A program made the translations under genes and the position numbers. A stretch of DNA of 64,000 bases from Distichodus sexfasciatus (lineage: Eukaryota > Chordata > Actinopteri > Characiformes > Distichodontidae), in the NCBI GenBank assembly GCA_032718565.1, contig JAVGVS010000041.1, positions 2,688,035 through 2,752,034 of the forward strand, read 5' to 3'. The notes under the pieces are model-generated. The model saw only the letters and a list, made by a program, of their open reading frames with translations. It had not been told where the DNA came from and did no database searches. Positions 23,200 to 35,280 of the stretch are shown here, piece by piece; the stretch's first letter is position 1; every line of letters starts with the position of its first letter.

Positions 23200-26100
23200 C
23201 TGTTTTTCCCAAGTTAATTCTATAAGGTAGACTGCTGTTCTGCACAAAAAGATGGAAAGAGATTAAAAAAATTCCAGAAACCCTTACTGTAAAATATTAC
23301 ACAACAGCAACACAATTTATGTTGCTCGTGCTTTTTTTTAATAAGGCAATGTTCATGTTGTTTGTTAAAAGACAGAAACACTTTGCAGTATTGTTTCTCC
23401 CTCATGGCACAGAAAGCGTGTGAAATATCCATATAAAGACTGTAAAGTAATATTTGCTAATAAACTGTATTTTTAATCATTTTAAATCACTGTATAACAT
23501 CAAGCCACTTGGAAACAGGCTAATATAACTATAAAAATTAGGAACTCTCAGTAATAATTAATATACATATGAAATTAATCTGGATAATCGTTAATGCCAA
23601 ATGCCACAGAGAAACGCCACACTTATAAAACTGCATAATGCACATTTGTAGAAACTATCAATTTTATGTTTTTGGGAGGGTAATTTCTCCAATAGATTTA
23701 GGCATTTATTAATACCTTTACTCACACTTTCTAAGAAACACTACATATCCTACTTGTATAACTAGGTATGTGACAAATATTAATAACATTGGTATTGAAA
23801 CATTAATATTAATAATAAAAATCTTTTCAATCTTGAATCTTATTCAGTACAGCATGTAAAAGCTGCAGCGTTTCTGGTGTGAAATGGTTGTTTATATATC
23901 ATTACATATCATTAAAGTTATAAAGATATGAGCAGACAAGCAACTACAAATAGATGTGAAGATGGCATTAGGTTTTGCATGCTCACTAGCAAAGCTTCTG
24001 CACCTCTGACATTAATTACCACCCATGGGAAAAGAGTGGTTCCCGTGGGAAGAGCAGCGTTCAGTGCTGAGATTTGGCTTTAATCCTTCATGGATTTGCC
24101 ACCATTATGGTTTCGTGTCAGGGTTTGAGAGCAGGCATGTAAAGAGAACAGACTGACAATCTCTGCTACAGAAAGGCACAATTAAAATCAAGCAACATGT
24201 AGTTAAACAAAGCGGTAAAGACGAGGACATTGTCTCGCTGGTGACCTGAGCTCACACTGCGTCCTTCTCTTTCAGTTTTCTGTGATTTTGATCACGTCCC
24301 CCTTCCACATAAAAAGCTCCAATTGAGGGCATTGTGGCTTTTTGGCTTCAGCAAGAGCAATTAGTTAAAAATATTAAGTCTTTATTTTTCACTTTCAGAA
24401 TTTCATTTAAGCCCCGGGGAGTACTGACTCTATAACAAAATCACCAATCAGTCAAATATAAATACTGGGGGCAATGACAAATCCAGCTTCCAATGTGTGT
24501 AGTAGTCAGCTGAATCAAGACAAAATGTGCAAATATGCATAACTAGATGGGTTTTAAAATTTAATAGATAAGTTTGCAATAGCGGTATAACAGTAAGTCA
24601 CAATGCTTTTAGATAGAGGATTTAAAGCTCATGGTTCAATGCACTCAAAATACTTTCAACAAAGTTTTCAGTTTTAAAGTAATCCTATGTTTGTTCTCTT
24701 TAGTATTCCTAAATATCTACCTTAATAAGAGATTTCTGTATTCCCTATTCTGCAATAAGTTGCTTATAATAACACGCTTACACAAGCTCTGATTTCAAGC
24801 TTTAGTGTAATCATCTACAACTTGTTCAGTAACTAGGGTCATACAGATTTCGTATGTGTTATGCAGTATAATGGAATGGAATAAAATTCTGTCCCAGAGT
24901 CTGACCAGAGTTAACGAAGTTATTTTAAGCTAAGAAATTATCAATGTCTGCAGTTTAGCTCTGTACTGAATTTCTTGAGGTATATCTACACTGTAAGAAA
25001 AACTGGTTCTTCATTTATTATATCATTTTCCGTGCAATGAAGAAGGCTTTATGTTAAAGTATGACCTTTCTGACTACTGACCCTATGCCTTATTTACTGA
25101 TTTACTTGTGGATGTGTGATGACAGATGATTTCTGCCACTGCCTTTAAGATGGATCAGTTATTGCAATTACATATAAGTAACTTGACTCACACTAAATTC
25201 AAACAAACTAAACAAATTATTACATATTGCACATAATGAACACAGGTACAAAAATACAAATACAATATACTCTAAATTCTTCATGTTCACTTCATAATAA
25301 ATGGCTCTACATAAAACCAGTGGGTATAAGAGTCTTTGTAGAACCAAAGAAGGTTCCCCTATGGCATCACCGTAAAGAACCACTTTTGGTTTTATTATTT
25401 TTAAGAGTGTAGTATGCATGCTGTTGAAATCGTAAAGACTAACACTTCAGAAACATTTCGTGATCTTAGATTTCATAGTTCACAGTATCAGTTTAATTCC
25501 TTTATTCGAACCGCTTGTTAATCAGATCTTAACTCTGCCATTTTTTTGCAGGTTTTTGTGTAAATGTTGGAGGGGGCGGAGGTGGGACAGGTGTAATATT
25601 ATATAAGGGGATGACGGGCTCTGCCGAGAGCTCTTGAGGACGGGATGGAGTTTCTGAATAGCAGCGGTATAGGTGGGCGGTGTACCAGCCTCTGGGTCAG
25701 GCTCACACATGATGTCCTGTGCAAGTGTGTGTTTGTGCGTGTTCAGTCAGAGACATCCTGAGCAAAACCTACCTTGTCAGATCAAATGCACGTTCAAACA
25801 AGTTTTTACATCAAGTGTTAAGTAATGAGTAATTTGCCAGTATGGACTCCTTTGTCGCAAGACCAAAGCCCACAATTCTAGGGGGGGCTTTTCCCACTGT
25901 TTTTGAGTGTGTCTGTGGAAAGTTTTGTTCATTAATTCAGAAAAGCATTTCAGGCTAAGAACCGATGTTGGATGCACCACTCTGACAGTCTTACATTTCA
26001 CATTACTTACTACGATTTCAGAAAAAAATCATAGATTACCCAGAATACCCAAAGTGTGCAGATTTTTTCTGAAAATGTCAATTAGAAAAATTTAGCATTA

Positions 26101-28469
26101 AGCATCTTAAAATAAAAAAAAATGAAATTAGTCTTTTTTAGAAGTATTACGAGTGCTCTACAGTATCTCATACATAATAAATCTTTGAAATCCAACATTT
26201 CAGAATACCACTTAATACAAAATATTTTTAATACTTCAGTAACAATGGATTTTACCCAATGTTTTGTTAAATCTGTTTTCAGGGAGCAAATGATTTTCAC
26301 TCTCCGTACTCCAGTGAGCTAAAACTACATGAAATAAGCAAATATGCCAATAACAACTGATGAAGGAAATCAAACAGAATTAAGTAACTGTTCAACTAGA
26401 TATTTATTGGAGTTGTTCGATATTTCAGCTGCACTAATAAGGTTCAGATACTGTGAGGAGTGAGGAGCTGATCCTAAAGGAATCGATCTAAAGGCTTTGA
26501 TTTGTCACCTTAAGCCAAACTTTTACTTACTGATCTGGGAGTTTCTCTGAAGCATTATAGCATCAAAGATCCATGTGAATAACCAAGAGAAATACATTCC
26601 ACCATTTCAGAAGCACCTCAGTGCCAGAAATCTTTTGAAGAAAGTGAATAGACTTAGTGGAGAAATCTTTGATTATCAGTGAATAGCTGTTGTTACCTGC
26701 AATCATTGTAACACTGACATAAAATATGCCCTCGATATAGACATGTTTACAATGCTCTGATTACCATGAACATCACTAAACGAAACAGTTGCCTTTTGGA
26801 TTTACTTTTTCTTGGCAACAGGTATTGGGTCCAATTAACAATGCTCTTAATTCCCTTAAGTTACAATAGTCTGGAATCAAGTCTCTGAGGAAAGTGATTG
26901 CTGCACAACATATTATTTTTACTTATTAACACAACAGTGATCTTAATAATCTCGCAATTTAGATGTTGTCATTTCCTAGGCTTATGGGCATTTGACCTAC
27001 CACAAGTATTCCAACTGAGTTTCTGAAACATTTGAAATTGATTTCATATCTTTTGGCTATTTTCACCAATATTTTTACAAGAAACAATTTAGGATACAAT
27101 TTAAGTAAACAATGCATTTTAGTATATTCTAATGCACCCTAATCACAGCAACAAGCAGTATCATCAGACTAAGCTCTTGTATGTCGAAAATGTACAACAT
27201 TTCTAATTATAATAACCACAAGAATTAACAGATAGAGCCAGGTGCTTTGTTCAGCAATGCTGTAAACATGAGTCACAGTTCGCTAAAGCTCCTTTCTGGG
27301 GTAAAAACACTGAAGTCTTGCTCCCGAGAAAATTCCATTCCATCTTTCTCATAGTAGCATACTATAAACTTTCTGAAGATCAAAATCAGGCATTGCTTAT
27401 GTTATAATATACACCCTACAAATGATAAAGTCAGTACATTAGAAGCTGTGTGGAGTCATGGTCATTTAAATGAGGTCCAGCAAGAACAGAAAAATAAATA
27501 TCTGGGATATAAAGCTCCGTATGTTATGTAATAAAAACACTTACAACATTGGTGCACCAGGACAAAAAACATTTTTTGTGCCCAGAGCATTTCTTTTTGA
27601 TGGACAATAATTACTAAGCTTCTAAGCAAATGGCTTGTTTTCAGCAGCTCTATCCAACAGTAGGCACTCATTGGCAATAGAGCAAAATGGTGAATCATCA
27701 CCCTGTTAATGACTGGAATTAGGTAAATGCCACTACCTCTGAGCACTGTGGCACAAACAAACAATTCACAAGGAAGGTAATGGACAGTGTGTCAGAAGGA
27801 ACACAAACAACAGGCAAACAAATATCTGTGTGTGCGTTTATGTGTTATAGATGAGGTGCCTACAGTTTCTTTGCACATACAACAAAGTTGTCATCATCAG
27901 TGACGCCAATGGACACACAAACGTCTGCAATCAATGTATTGGCAAGCTTATATAAATACAAAACAGCTTGGTAAAGTAACAAGGCTTCACACCAATGTAA
28001 AGTCGTGACAGGGACACAAATGTGGCTTCAGAATATTGTTAAAAATGGTTCAGTCAACGTATGGTGAATATTTAATTATTTCATAATGAAATAAACTAAC
28101 AGTAAACAATGTTTGTGTTTCCAACTGTTAATGTTTATCAAGTTGAAACTGTTTTGGCCACTTTTTCCTCTGCAGTTATTTTACGAAATCACATTTATCT
28201 ATCTATACATCAATCCATACTTATAAGTCAGTAGTGGTGTTAATCTTCCTATATTGTTTGCACCGCTTGTTTCAACAAAGACTTCATTCATCCCAAGAGA
28301 TTTTTGCACATATGAGTTAGATTTAAAATCCCTTATTAACAAAACTATCCTCTCTGCGTTTGGCACCGTAAAGGAAAGCGTGACTTCCTAAAATACGCAG
28401 AACTGTCAATACTAGAGATCAATTTTTGCTCTCTTTTTAATGTTTACAAGCGACTTTTAAACAATAACG
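23200..28469. other. gene-free AT-rich intergenic stretch
   Basis: No exon recognised on either strand. One probable inverted-repeat element lies at 24986-25412. The segment 24000-24420 has mixed composition and could contain conserved non-coding DNA; the remainder is AT-rich and without visible structure. Confidence 0.5.
24986..25412. mobile_element. probable TIR element ending in AAGAGTGTAG
   Basis: The left end CTACACTGTAAGAAA faces the complement of the right end, CTACACTCTTAAAAA. Inside the right end is AAAGAACCACTTTTGGTTTT, a sequence type dispersed in fish genomes. The target-site duplication was not resolved. Confidence 0.4.
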
Positions 28470-28700
28470 AGACTCAACTTTACAGCAGGTGAAGGCAGAG
28501 AACCGAACGAAGTTGGTTTTGTGGCGCGCGACGCCTCAAAGTTCCACGCGGCGCTCACGTGCCCCCGTTCCGCAGTCACAGGTGAGTTACTCAGGCGACG
28601 CAAAAAAAGCGCCAAAATGCCTCAGAATACAGGCGTGAAATAAACGTTTAAATTCTGTAGTGACGCGATACGGTTGCCTCAGTTGTGTTCTAGCAAAACC
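28470..28700. promoter_or_regulatory. isolated CpG-rich patch, possible promoter
   Basis: In a long AT-rich stretch this segment has many CpGs (GTGGCGCGCGACGCC, CACGCGGCGCTCACGTGCC), an E-box CACGTG near 28557, and on the plus strand a donor-like CACAG/GTGAGT at about 28580. No gene is recognised nearby. On the minus strand, TTATTAG/GTAAGCG near 28729 is another donor-like site. This could be the start of an unannotated or non-coding transcript, or a distant camkv 5' exon. All of this is inference from composition and two splice-like sites. Confidence 0.3.
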
Positions 28701-28926
28701 AGGGGAGACATTTTTTTTTTCGCTTACCTAATAATTTAGATGATCCTCGATGTAATTCTGAAATCCACGAGCACCAGGCGGTCCGTGTACTCGACTGGCG
28801 GTGTGTGTGGTTTTCCACCCAAAAAAAACCGGAGTATTTACGGTCAAATTCAGGGAATATTCCAAACTACAGTTCACAAGGTGATGCGACCGAACATGAA
28901 ACTTGGACTGAGTGCTGCGCAAAGCG

Positions 28927-28934
28927 TCTCTGTC

Positions 28935-28997
<63 letters not shown>

Positions 28998-28998
28998 G
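28927..28998. repeat. (CT)n(CA)n compound microsatellite
   Basis: A run of CT with two GT interruptions, passing directly into about ten CA repeats. Open reading frames through it are only Ser-Leu and Thr-His repeats. Confidence 0.95.
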
Positions 28999-29222
28999 AG
29001 GACACGGAGCTGCAACACTAATATTGTTTGCTTGGAACATTGTGTATCTCTTGGGCAGAAACACATTAAGCTTGTGGTCACACAACATAAACATGTCCAC
29101 ATCTTATGAAAAGACCAGGATCAACTGAGTTGGCTCCTTTATGATTCATAAATGCTTTTTTTTTGCATGCTGGCTTGAGGTAAAGAAAAACACCAAAAAC
29201 CTGCCAGAGGTCATCCAAAAAC

Positions 29223-29285
29223 TAGTGGTTAGGATACCCGCCCCAGGACAAAGAGGTTGTCGGTTCGAATCGCACCTCCAAAACT
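29223..29285 (+). mobile_element. tRNA-like SINE head
   Basis: TAGTGGTTAGGATACCCG (A box) and GGTTCGAATCGC (B box) at tRNA spacing, immediately followed by unrelated sequence. A second, longer SINE begins 27 bases further on. A similar head fragment is at 53705-53740. Confidence 0.6.
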
Positions 29286-29311
29286 ACCGTAGGGGTTAAA
29301 GTAAAGTTTTT

Positions 29312-29558
29312 GGCAGTTGGTAGTGTAATGCTTAGAGTTTTTGCCCTGTGAACGGGAAAGTTGTCTGTTCGAATCCCTGGCTGACAAAGATGCCACTGAG
29401 GTACTCATGAGCAAGGTACCATCCCTAAGCGCTATTCCCCCAGGCGCTGCCCATGTCAGCTGCCCACTGCTCTTTCACGGATGGGTCAAAGGCAGAGGTC
29501 ACATTTCATTGCGGTTCACTGTGTGTTGGGCTGCGTTCGCGATGACAAATAATCACTC
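29312..29558 (+). mobile_element. tRNA-derived SINE, sense, nearly full length
   Basis: Head GGCAGTTGGTAGTGTAATGC, B box TGTTCGAATCCCTGG, body CCACTGAGGTACTCATGAGC, CAGCTGCCCACTGCTC and AAAGGCAGAGGTCACATTTC, tail GATGACAAATAATCACTCC. Sense counterpart of the antisense copies at 19006, 33386 and 35061. Confidence 0.75.
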
Positions 29559-31810
29559 CTTTGGATTCCTGAGCAGGACCCTTAATCCCAAGTTGTTCTC
29601 AGGGGAGACTGTCACTGCAAATAGGAAAATTGGACGTCATCTACATGCTGTAAAGGCAATACATTTAAGGAATTAATCTGACACTCGAATCTGGAGCGAC
29701 TTCAGTTTTCTAATTACAGAGCCAGTCTGACTGGAGAAAGGGTTATGGTCAGGGGCCTGGTGATGGTAGTGCTGGTGGTAGGAAAGCAACACATTTAAAC
29801 CCATTATTATACCACAAAAGCATAAAAAAAAACAACACAAACTAGAGAGACAAGCACACATTCAGTTTTCTACAAATGTCACTTTCAAAACACATCATTG
29901 CCTGTCCTATACTGTGATAAAAAGGTCCACTTTGCAAATTCAAACTATTTCAGCAGCTATTACGGCAAATATCTGTGTTCAAGTACAATACGACATCTCC
30001 TGATAGGAGTAGATCAAATACATCATTTGCCAAGTCATTATTCTCATCTGTTGCAATGAACAACTGGCATTAGTAATAAAAACATTAAACTTGGATACAT
30101 TTATATCAAATAAAGTTTTACTATAGTACATTTTAATAATACCGGTAAATGTTTTACTTGTGTTTTTTATTAGTAGTTATTTTATCCTGATTTTTACAAG
30201 TGTTTTCTTGTCACTTATTAGGCTGTCATTGTAAATAATAAACTGTTCTTAATGTGCTGTTTTGAGGAGAAACTGCTCAAAATGCAGTTTTTAGGGTCTT
30301 TATGGGTGCTATATTGGCATATTTGTTGTGTAATTAATTTATTTGAGGTTCCAGTTGTTTCTCCATGTTTTTCTCTAAAGTTCCAGCAAGAGTCTGTAGG
30401 ACCACCTGTTAAATATATCATTTAAAGACATAAAGAGGTTTTCTAGAAAATGCAACCAGTTTTGACATGATGTTAATTAGGTGTTTGAGAAATTATGTAA
30501 TGCATGTTGTAAGGCATCTAAATGGTAAAAATACTATTCACGTATCAGATAAACACAAAATGTTTATGGCAAATACATACAATGGCAGAATTCTCAACTT
30601 GTTTGCTATTTGGGGTGAGGGAAATGAAATTGGACTTGTGCTGTCCCTGTTGTCCGTCTGTATCTTTTAAGTGTTAGAATGTGAGCAATTAATTTTCCCA
30701 AATTTCCAAAAATGTTCAACTCCGTATCAATCACCAAAATATTGTACCTAAAAGGCAAGGATCCATTCAAACAGGAAAAATCTTTTTTAGCTTGGTACAA
30801 ACGTACACAGCTGGCACATGAAGTGGAGAGATGTTAGAGTGGCACAGATGTATTCTGGGTTTTGTTCTCTCGCTGTGTCAGTGGGCAGATTCTATTGGGG
30901 AAATGCCAAAACACTGTTACTAGCCAGAAGCACAAAATTATATCATCTGAATGGCACATTTTCATTGGTATTGCGCAACTGAACACGTACACTAAAAACA
31001 AATTGGAGCAATGCCCCTCTTATGATGATCTCCAATGTTGTCATTCATTTGCTAGCTTTAAAAGCTGTTTGGATCTTGTGTGCAGCAAGACCGCATCAGC
31101 ATAAACAACACAAATTCAATATACCTATATAGTTTATATAAACACAATCCAGTTCTATTGTTTTCAACATGAACGTTTTTGTCATGTAGCAGAAAATGGA
31201 CTTTCCTGGTTCCAGACTGAACTAATGTTTGTCCAAACTTTCTGCTCCTGCCGCCTTACCCCCGATTTGGAGAATTTGTTTGGACGTACTGGTGAGAAGC
31301 CAGCAGGAAAGAGCAGCCGTGTCAGACGGCGAGCACGTCAACATAGCAAGCACACAGACACGGACTTCTCAATTACGGTGATCCTGCGATTTAAATAACT
31401 CTGCACTAGTCTCCTGACTTATTTATTTACCAGTCAAAGAACATTCATAGCATATTCTTTCACATGGACACAGCTGGGAGCGTTGTCTTATGAGACTGAA
31501 ACATCTTGATGATTTAAATATATAGGATCACAGAAGACTTAAAGTGGTGGTGGTGGTGAAAATCAGCTGAATTTGTTTGCATGCTTTAGCATCAGCTTTT
31601 GCTATCAATGTTATGAAAAATTGATGAGTGAGACAGATGAAAGAATATTGGGCATTACATGTGGACTTGCAACACAGGGATGCAAAAAATGACTATCTTG
31701 TCCAACACATTTTTTAAGTCATATAAATCAGACAAATTTTGAGGGAATGCTGGTTCTGCAGTAGAAGACTGCAAAATGCAAGTTTTTGTCTTTCTAGTGC
31801 TGTTGTAAAG
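29559..31810. other. gene-free intergenic stretch
   Basis: I see no exon, repeat array or element with definable ends. 31220-31400 is less AT-rich than its flanks and may deserve a conservation check. Confidence 0.5.
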
Positions 31811-32275
31811 AGAGAGAGAGGGGCGGAGGAAGGAGGGTTAAGTGAAGGTAAAACACAAGGGAACAAGTGCACTATTACAGTACGTCTGTTTTTATATATC
31901 CCAAGTGTTGTTTTGGAGGGGTATCATCTCTGTATGTGTGTGAGTGTAAAATAGAGAGGGAGAGTAGAAAGAAACAAGAGAGGAGAGAGAGTGGGGGGAA
32001 GCGAGTGAGAATGTGTGTGTGTGTGTGTGTGTGAGAGAGAAAGAGAGTCAGCTGGTCTGTTGGGGGTTGGCCACCTGTGCTGTATAGGAACATCGTGGGT
32101 GGACTTTGATGATGCGTACCGAACTTGTTTCACTAGTGACACCATGCTCACAGACGGCCGTGTGTGGGTATTTGTGTGTGTGTGTGTGTGTGCATGTGTG
32201 TGTGTTATTAGAAAGAGAGGGAGAGTGTGAGAATTGGTGTGTGTGTGAGTGAGAGAGCATTAGAGAGAGAGGCAG
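31811..32275. repeat. GA- and GT-rich simple-repeat cluster
   Basis: Alternating runs of AGAGAG and GTGTGT on the plus strand (longest (GT)n at about 32014-32033 and 32175-32205), separated by short unique segments. No protein-coding interpretation. Confidence 0.85.
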
Positions 32276-32687
32276 TGGGAGAAGTTGAACATCGTACAAA
32301 GTGGAACATATTTAATTCCTATGCAAACGGGGAATAATTGTCCTTTTTAAGGCTTTCTTTAGGAACATAGAAGTAAGAAATTAAACTCAAAGATGGAGTT
32401 TTAAAATGATACAAATAAAATCAACTTGAAATCTGAGGTCTGGGTTGGAACAGCTATCACATAAGGACAAACACTGCTAAATAACACCGAAAGATACAAC
32501 ACAGCATGGCTTGCTCTACAGGAAGCACTTTGTGAAGAATGATATGCAGCACATTATTTTTGTCATATACAAAATGAAAACATAGGTAAGACATCATGCA
32601 TACTGTAACATGACTTTATACTTTATATATTATACTGGCCTAATGGTATGATCTTCTGAAATGGAGAAAGAGATTGTAGGTTCAGAT

Positions 32688-33063
32688 TAGGGGTGTAAAC
32701 TTAAAGTTATCATAATATGATATTATATTGATTCAATAGTCAACGATTCAATGTCTGCTGATATCACAAAATCTGCTGCAATACAACTTTTATGTGATTC
32801 AGCACAGTAGCCAGTGGTCAAGATGAGACAAATCAAATCCCAAAAAAGCAACTAAAATACCATTTGACATTTTTATTCCTGACCCTAACCAGACATTTAA
32901 ATAAAAAGAAATGTTCACTTTAAATTAATTGTATACTAAATAATGTTACAATAAGTAATCTTACAATATTCATGATGACCTATGTTTTCTTTTTGTATCG
33001 CTGCTTTGAGCTTATTGATCACAGAATCGATGTATCGATGATCAATATATTATTACACCCCTA
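32688..33063. mobile_element. hAT-like non-autonomous element
   Basis: Starts TAGGGGTGTAAAC and ends ATTACACCCCTA (complement TAGGGGTGTAAT). Flanks GTTCAGAT / GTTCTGTC agree at 5 of 8 bases. The interior is AT-rich, including ATCGATGTATCGATGATC near the right end; no ORF. Confidence 0.6.
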
Positions 33064-33385
33064 GTTCTGTCCTACTGCTGGAATCACCACCCTGAGCAAC
33101 ATCTCAACTTGCTTCACTATTAAACAAAAGTCAATCTGGATAAGAGCTTCTGCCAGACGCCATTTGAAAATAACTTACACTAACAACAAATATTGTCATT
33201 TTTTATTTCAGATCAGAATTTTAACCCATTGCATGAATCTATTCGGTTCATCAGTGGGAGAATTAAGTATTGCTGAGCATCTGGAGAGCTTCAGTTCTGA
33301 CCTAAGAAGACTTTCAAGAAACTTCAAACTCTCAAGATCACCATGTGCTGGACAACTGAGAACCTACACAGACATTCTGCTGAGA

Positions 33386-33590
33386 GTGACTGATTGTCAC
33401 TGCGAACACACCACAGCACATAACACAGAGATCCATAATGAAAAAGCAGCCTCTGCGCTGAGCCCTTCCACGTAAGAGTAGTGAGCAGCTGAATTGGGTA
33501 ACACTTGTGGAAGGTACATTTATCGGTCCGCAATTTGAACAGGCGACCCTCCAATCACCGGAGCAACTCCCTAACCGTTACACCACCACA
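33386..33590 (-). mobile_element. tRNA-derived SINE, antisense, diverged
   Basis: Reverse complement begins TGTGGTGGTGTAACGGTTAG (A box), has a degenerate B box (TGTTCAAATTGCGG) and ends with the family tail GTGACAATCAGTCAC. Many substitutions relative to 19006-19209. Confidence 0.65.
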
Positions 33591-35060
33591 TCTCTAAGTT
33601 AATAATGTATGAAACGTTGTTGTCCATTGTGCCCCCAGCACACAAACACAACTCTCTCTCTCTCTCTCTCTCTCTCACACTTCCTTTCCCCTTTTCTCCC
33701 TTCTTGTGTTAATTGGGGCTTTTCTGTAATTCAATCAGCCAAGCTGTCACTTATTTTAGAGGGGCAGTACAGACAGGGACATCAGCCTGGAGAGGAGACA
33801 TGTTCCATCAGTGTCACATTAACACTTCACATCTTCGCGCTCACTCTCTAATCACACCAACACAAATATTCAACACCAAATGCTCCAAAGCAGTGGACTC
33901 CATCCAAAGACATTTACGCAGAAAAACAGGGAAAATCTTGCCAACGATGCTGTTCACGGGCAGAACGCTGTTGTCCATTATGTATGCATGCACCAGCAGC
34001 ATTCATACACTTAATCTTGTTGATGGATAGTTAAGAGATTTTACCTTGGTTGTGTTTGTTCACCAGTTGTCCATCATCATTGCGGGTGATTTCGGGCATT
34101 TGGGTGTGACAGTCGACATTCCACTAAGATGTGAAACTGATGTAGAAATCCCCAGCTGTTCCTAAAAGAACTTGCAAGAGTGTGTAATGTTTAACTTAAA
34201 CGTACAGCGTAGTTTTATTGGTATTGGGAAAACACACATGAACAAAATCAAACCGTACACAAATAAACACACGCATATGTCAGTGATAGACTTGTGCATG
34301 GTGGAAAATGCATAATTCTAATATTGCTGTCAAATAAAATTCAGTGCAACACACACATTAAGATATTCCAATAGCTGATTTCATTTCCCAGTTAAATAGT
34401 CCTGTTGTGTCTGATTATACACAATGCAATTATTTGTGTATTGCTAAGGAGGAACATTTAAGCCCGCTATCTGCCTTACGAAGCAAAACAATTAATTTTT
34501 CTAATATTGCATAAAGCTCCTATATACTTCAGCGTCATTGACTTGGGTTTTCAAAAGCTGTATCCATTATGGGTTCTGGTAAAGACGGTTGGTTTCCTTG
34601 ACAACGATTGTCTAGTCTACTGCCAGAATCATAACAGTGTAGAGCTGAGAGGGAACGAAAAAAAAAGAAATATGAGCAACCCTTAATAACTAACAAGCTA
34701 CGGCTAAGTGATGACCAGCTGCCCATATTGTATATCATATTATTTTTAAGAATCAGTTTTGCACAATAAAAAAAGAGAAGGGGGGGGGTAGTATTCTAGA
34801 GGGAGGGTGCGTTATGACAGAGCCTATGCATTTTCATTTTTACTGAGCTTTATCCCACTGCACCTCTAATAAATCAAAGCACATTAGAGTTCAACAGAAA
34901 TTGCCGATGCAATACGTGACGCAGATTCTGTATTCTAGTACCTTGGATTATGAAGCAGACCATAAGTCCACTTATATAGGATATATATATATATATATAT
35001 ATAGAATGTTTCTACTAAAAGGTACTGGGAATGACCACATCAAGGAGCAGGATCTACTTA
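33591..35060. other. gene-free intergenic stretch with microsatellites
   Basis: Holds (CT)n at about 33651-33676 and (AT)n at about 34981-35001. No supported exon or mobile element. Confidence 0.5.
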
Positions 35061-35280
35061 AGTGTGAGTGATTAGTTCAGTACACAGTGCACCACAACCA
35101 AATGTGGCCTATCCGTGAAGGAGCAGTGGGCAGTTGACATGGGCAGCACACAGGGGGAAGTGCTTGGGGACGGTACCTCACTTATGAGTACCTCAGTGGT
35201 ACCTTTACCAATCTGGGACTTGAACTGGTGACCTTCCGATTACAGGGCCAACTCCCTAAGCATTAGCCTACCAAGTGCCG
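35061..35280 (-). mobile_element. tRNA-derived SINE, antisense
   Basis: Reverse complement begins CGGCACTTGGTAGGCTAATG, has GTTCAAGTCCCAGA as B box and the body CCACTGAGGTACTCATAAGT, then GTGCTGCCCATGTCAACTGC. Same family as 19006 and 29312. Confidence 0.75.

Noticed and set aside
28728..28922. 64-codon minus-strand ORF next to a donor-like GTAAGC
   Set aside because: No recognisable protein similarity; kept only as part of the CpG-patch observation.
28867..29128. Ser-Leu and Thr-His rich ORFs
   Set aside because: Translations of the (CT)n(CA)n microsatellite.
29223..29285. Functional tRNA gene
   Set aside because: A and B boxes are present, but no full cloverleaf or 3' terminator; similar heads occur in several SINEs of the window.
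31875..32299. Overlapping ORFs of 71-83 codons on both strands
   Set aside because: Driven by GA and GT simple repeats without stops.
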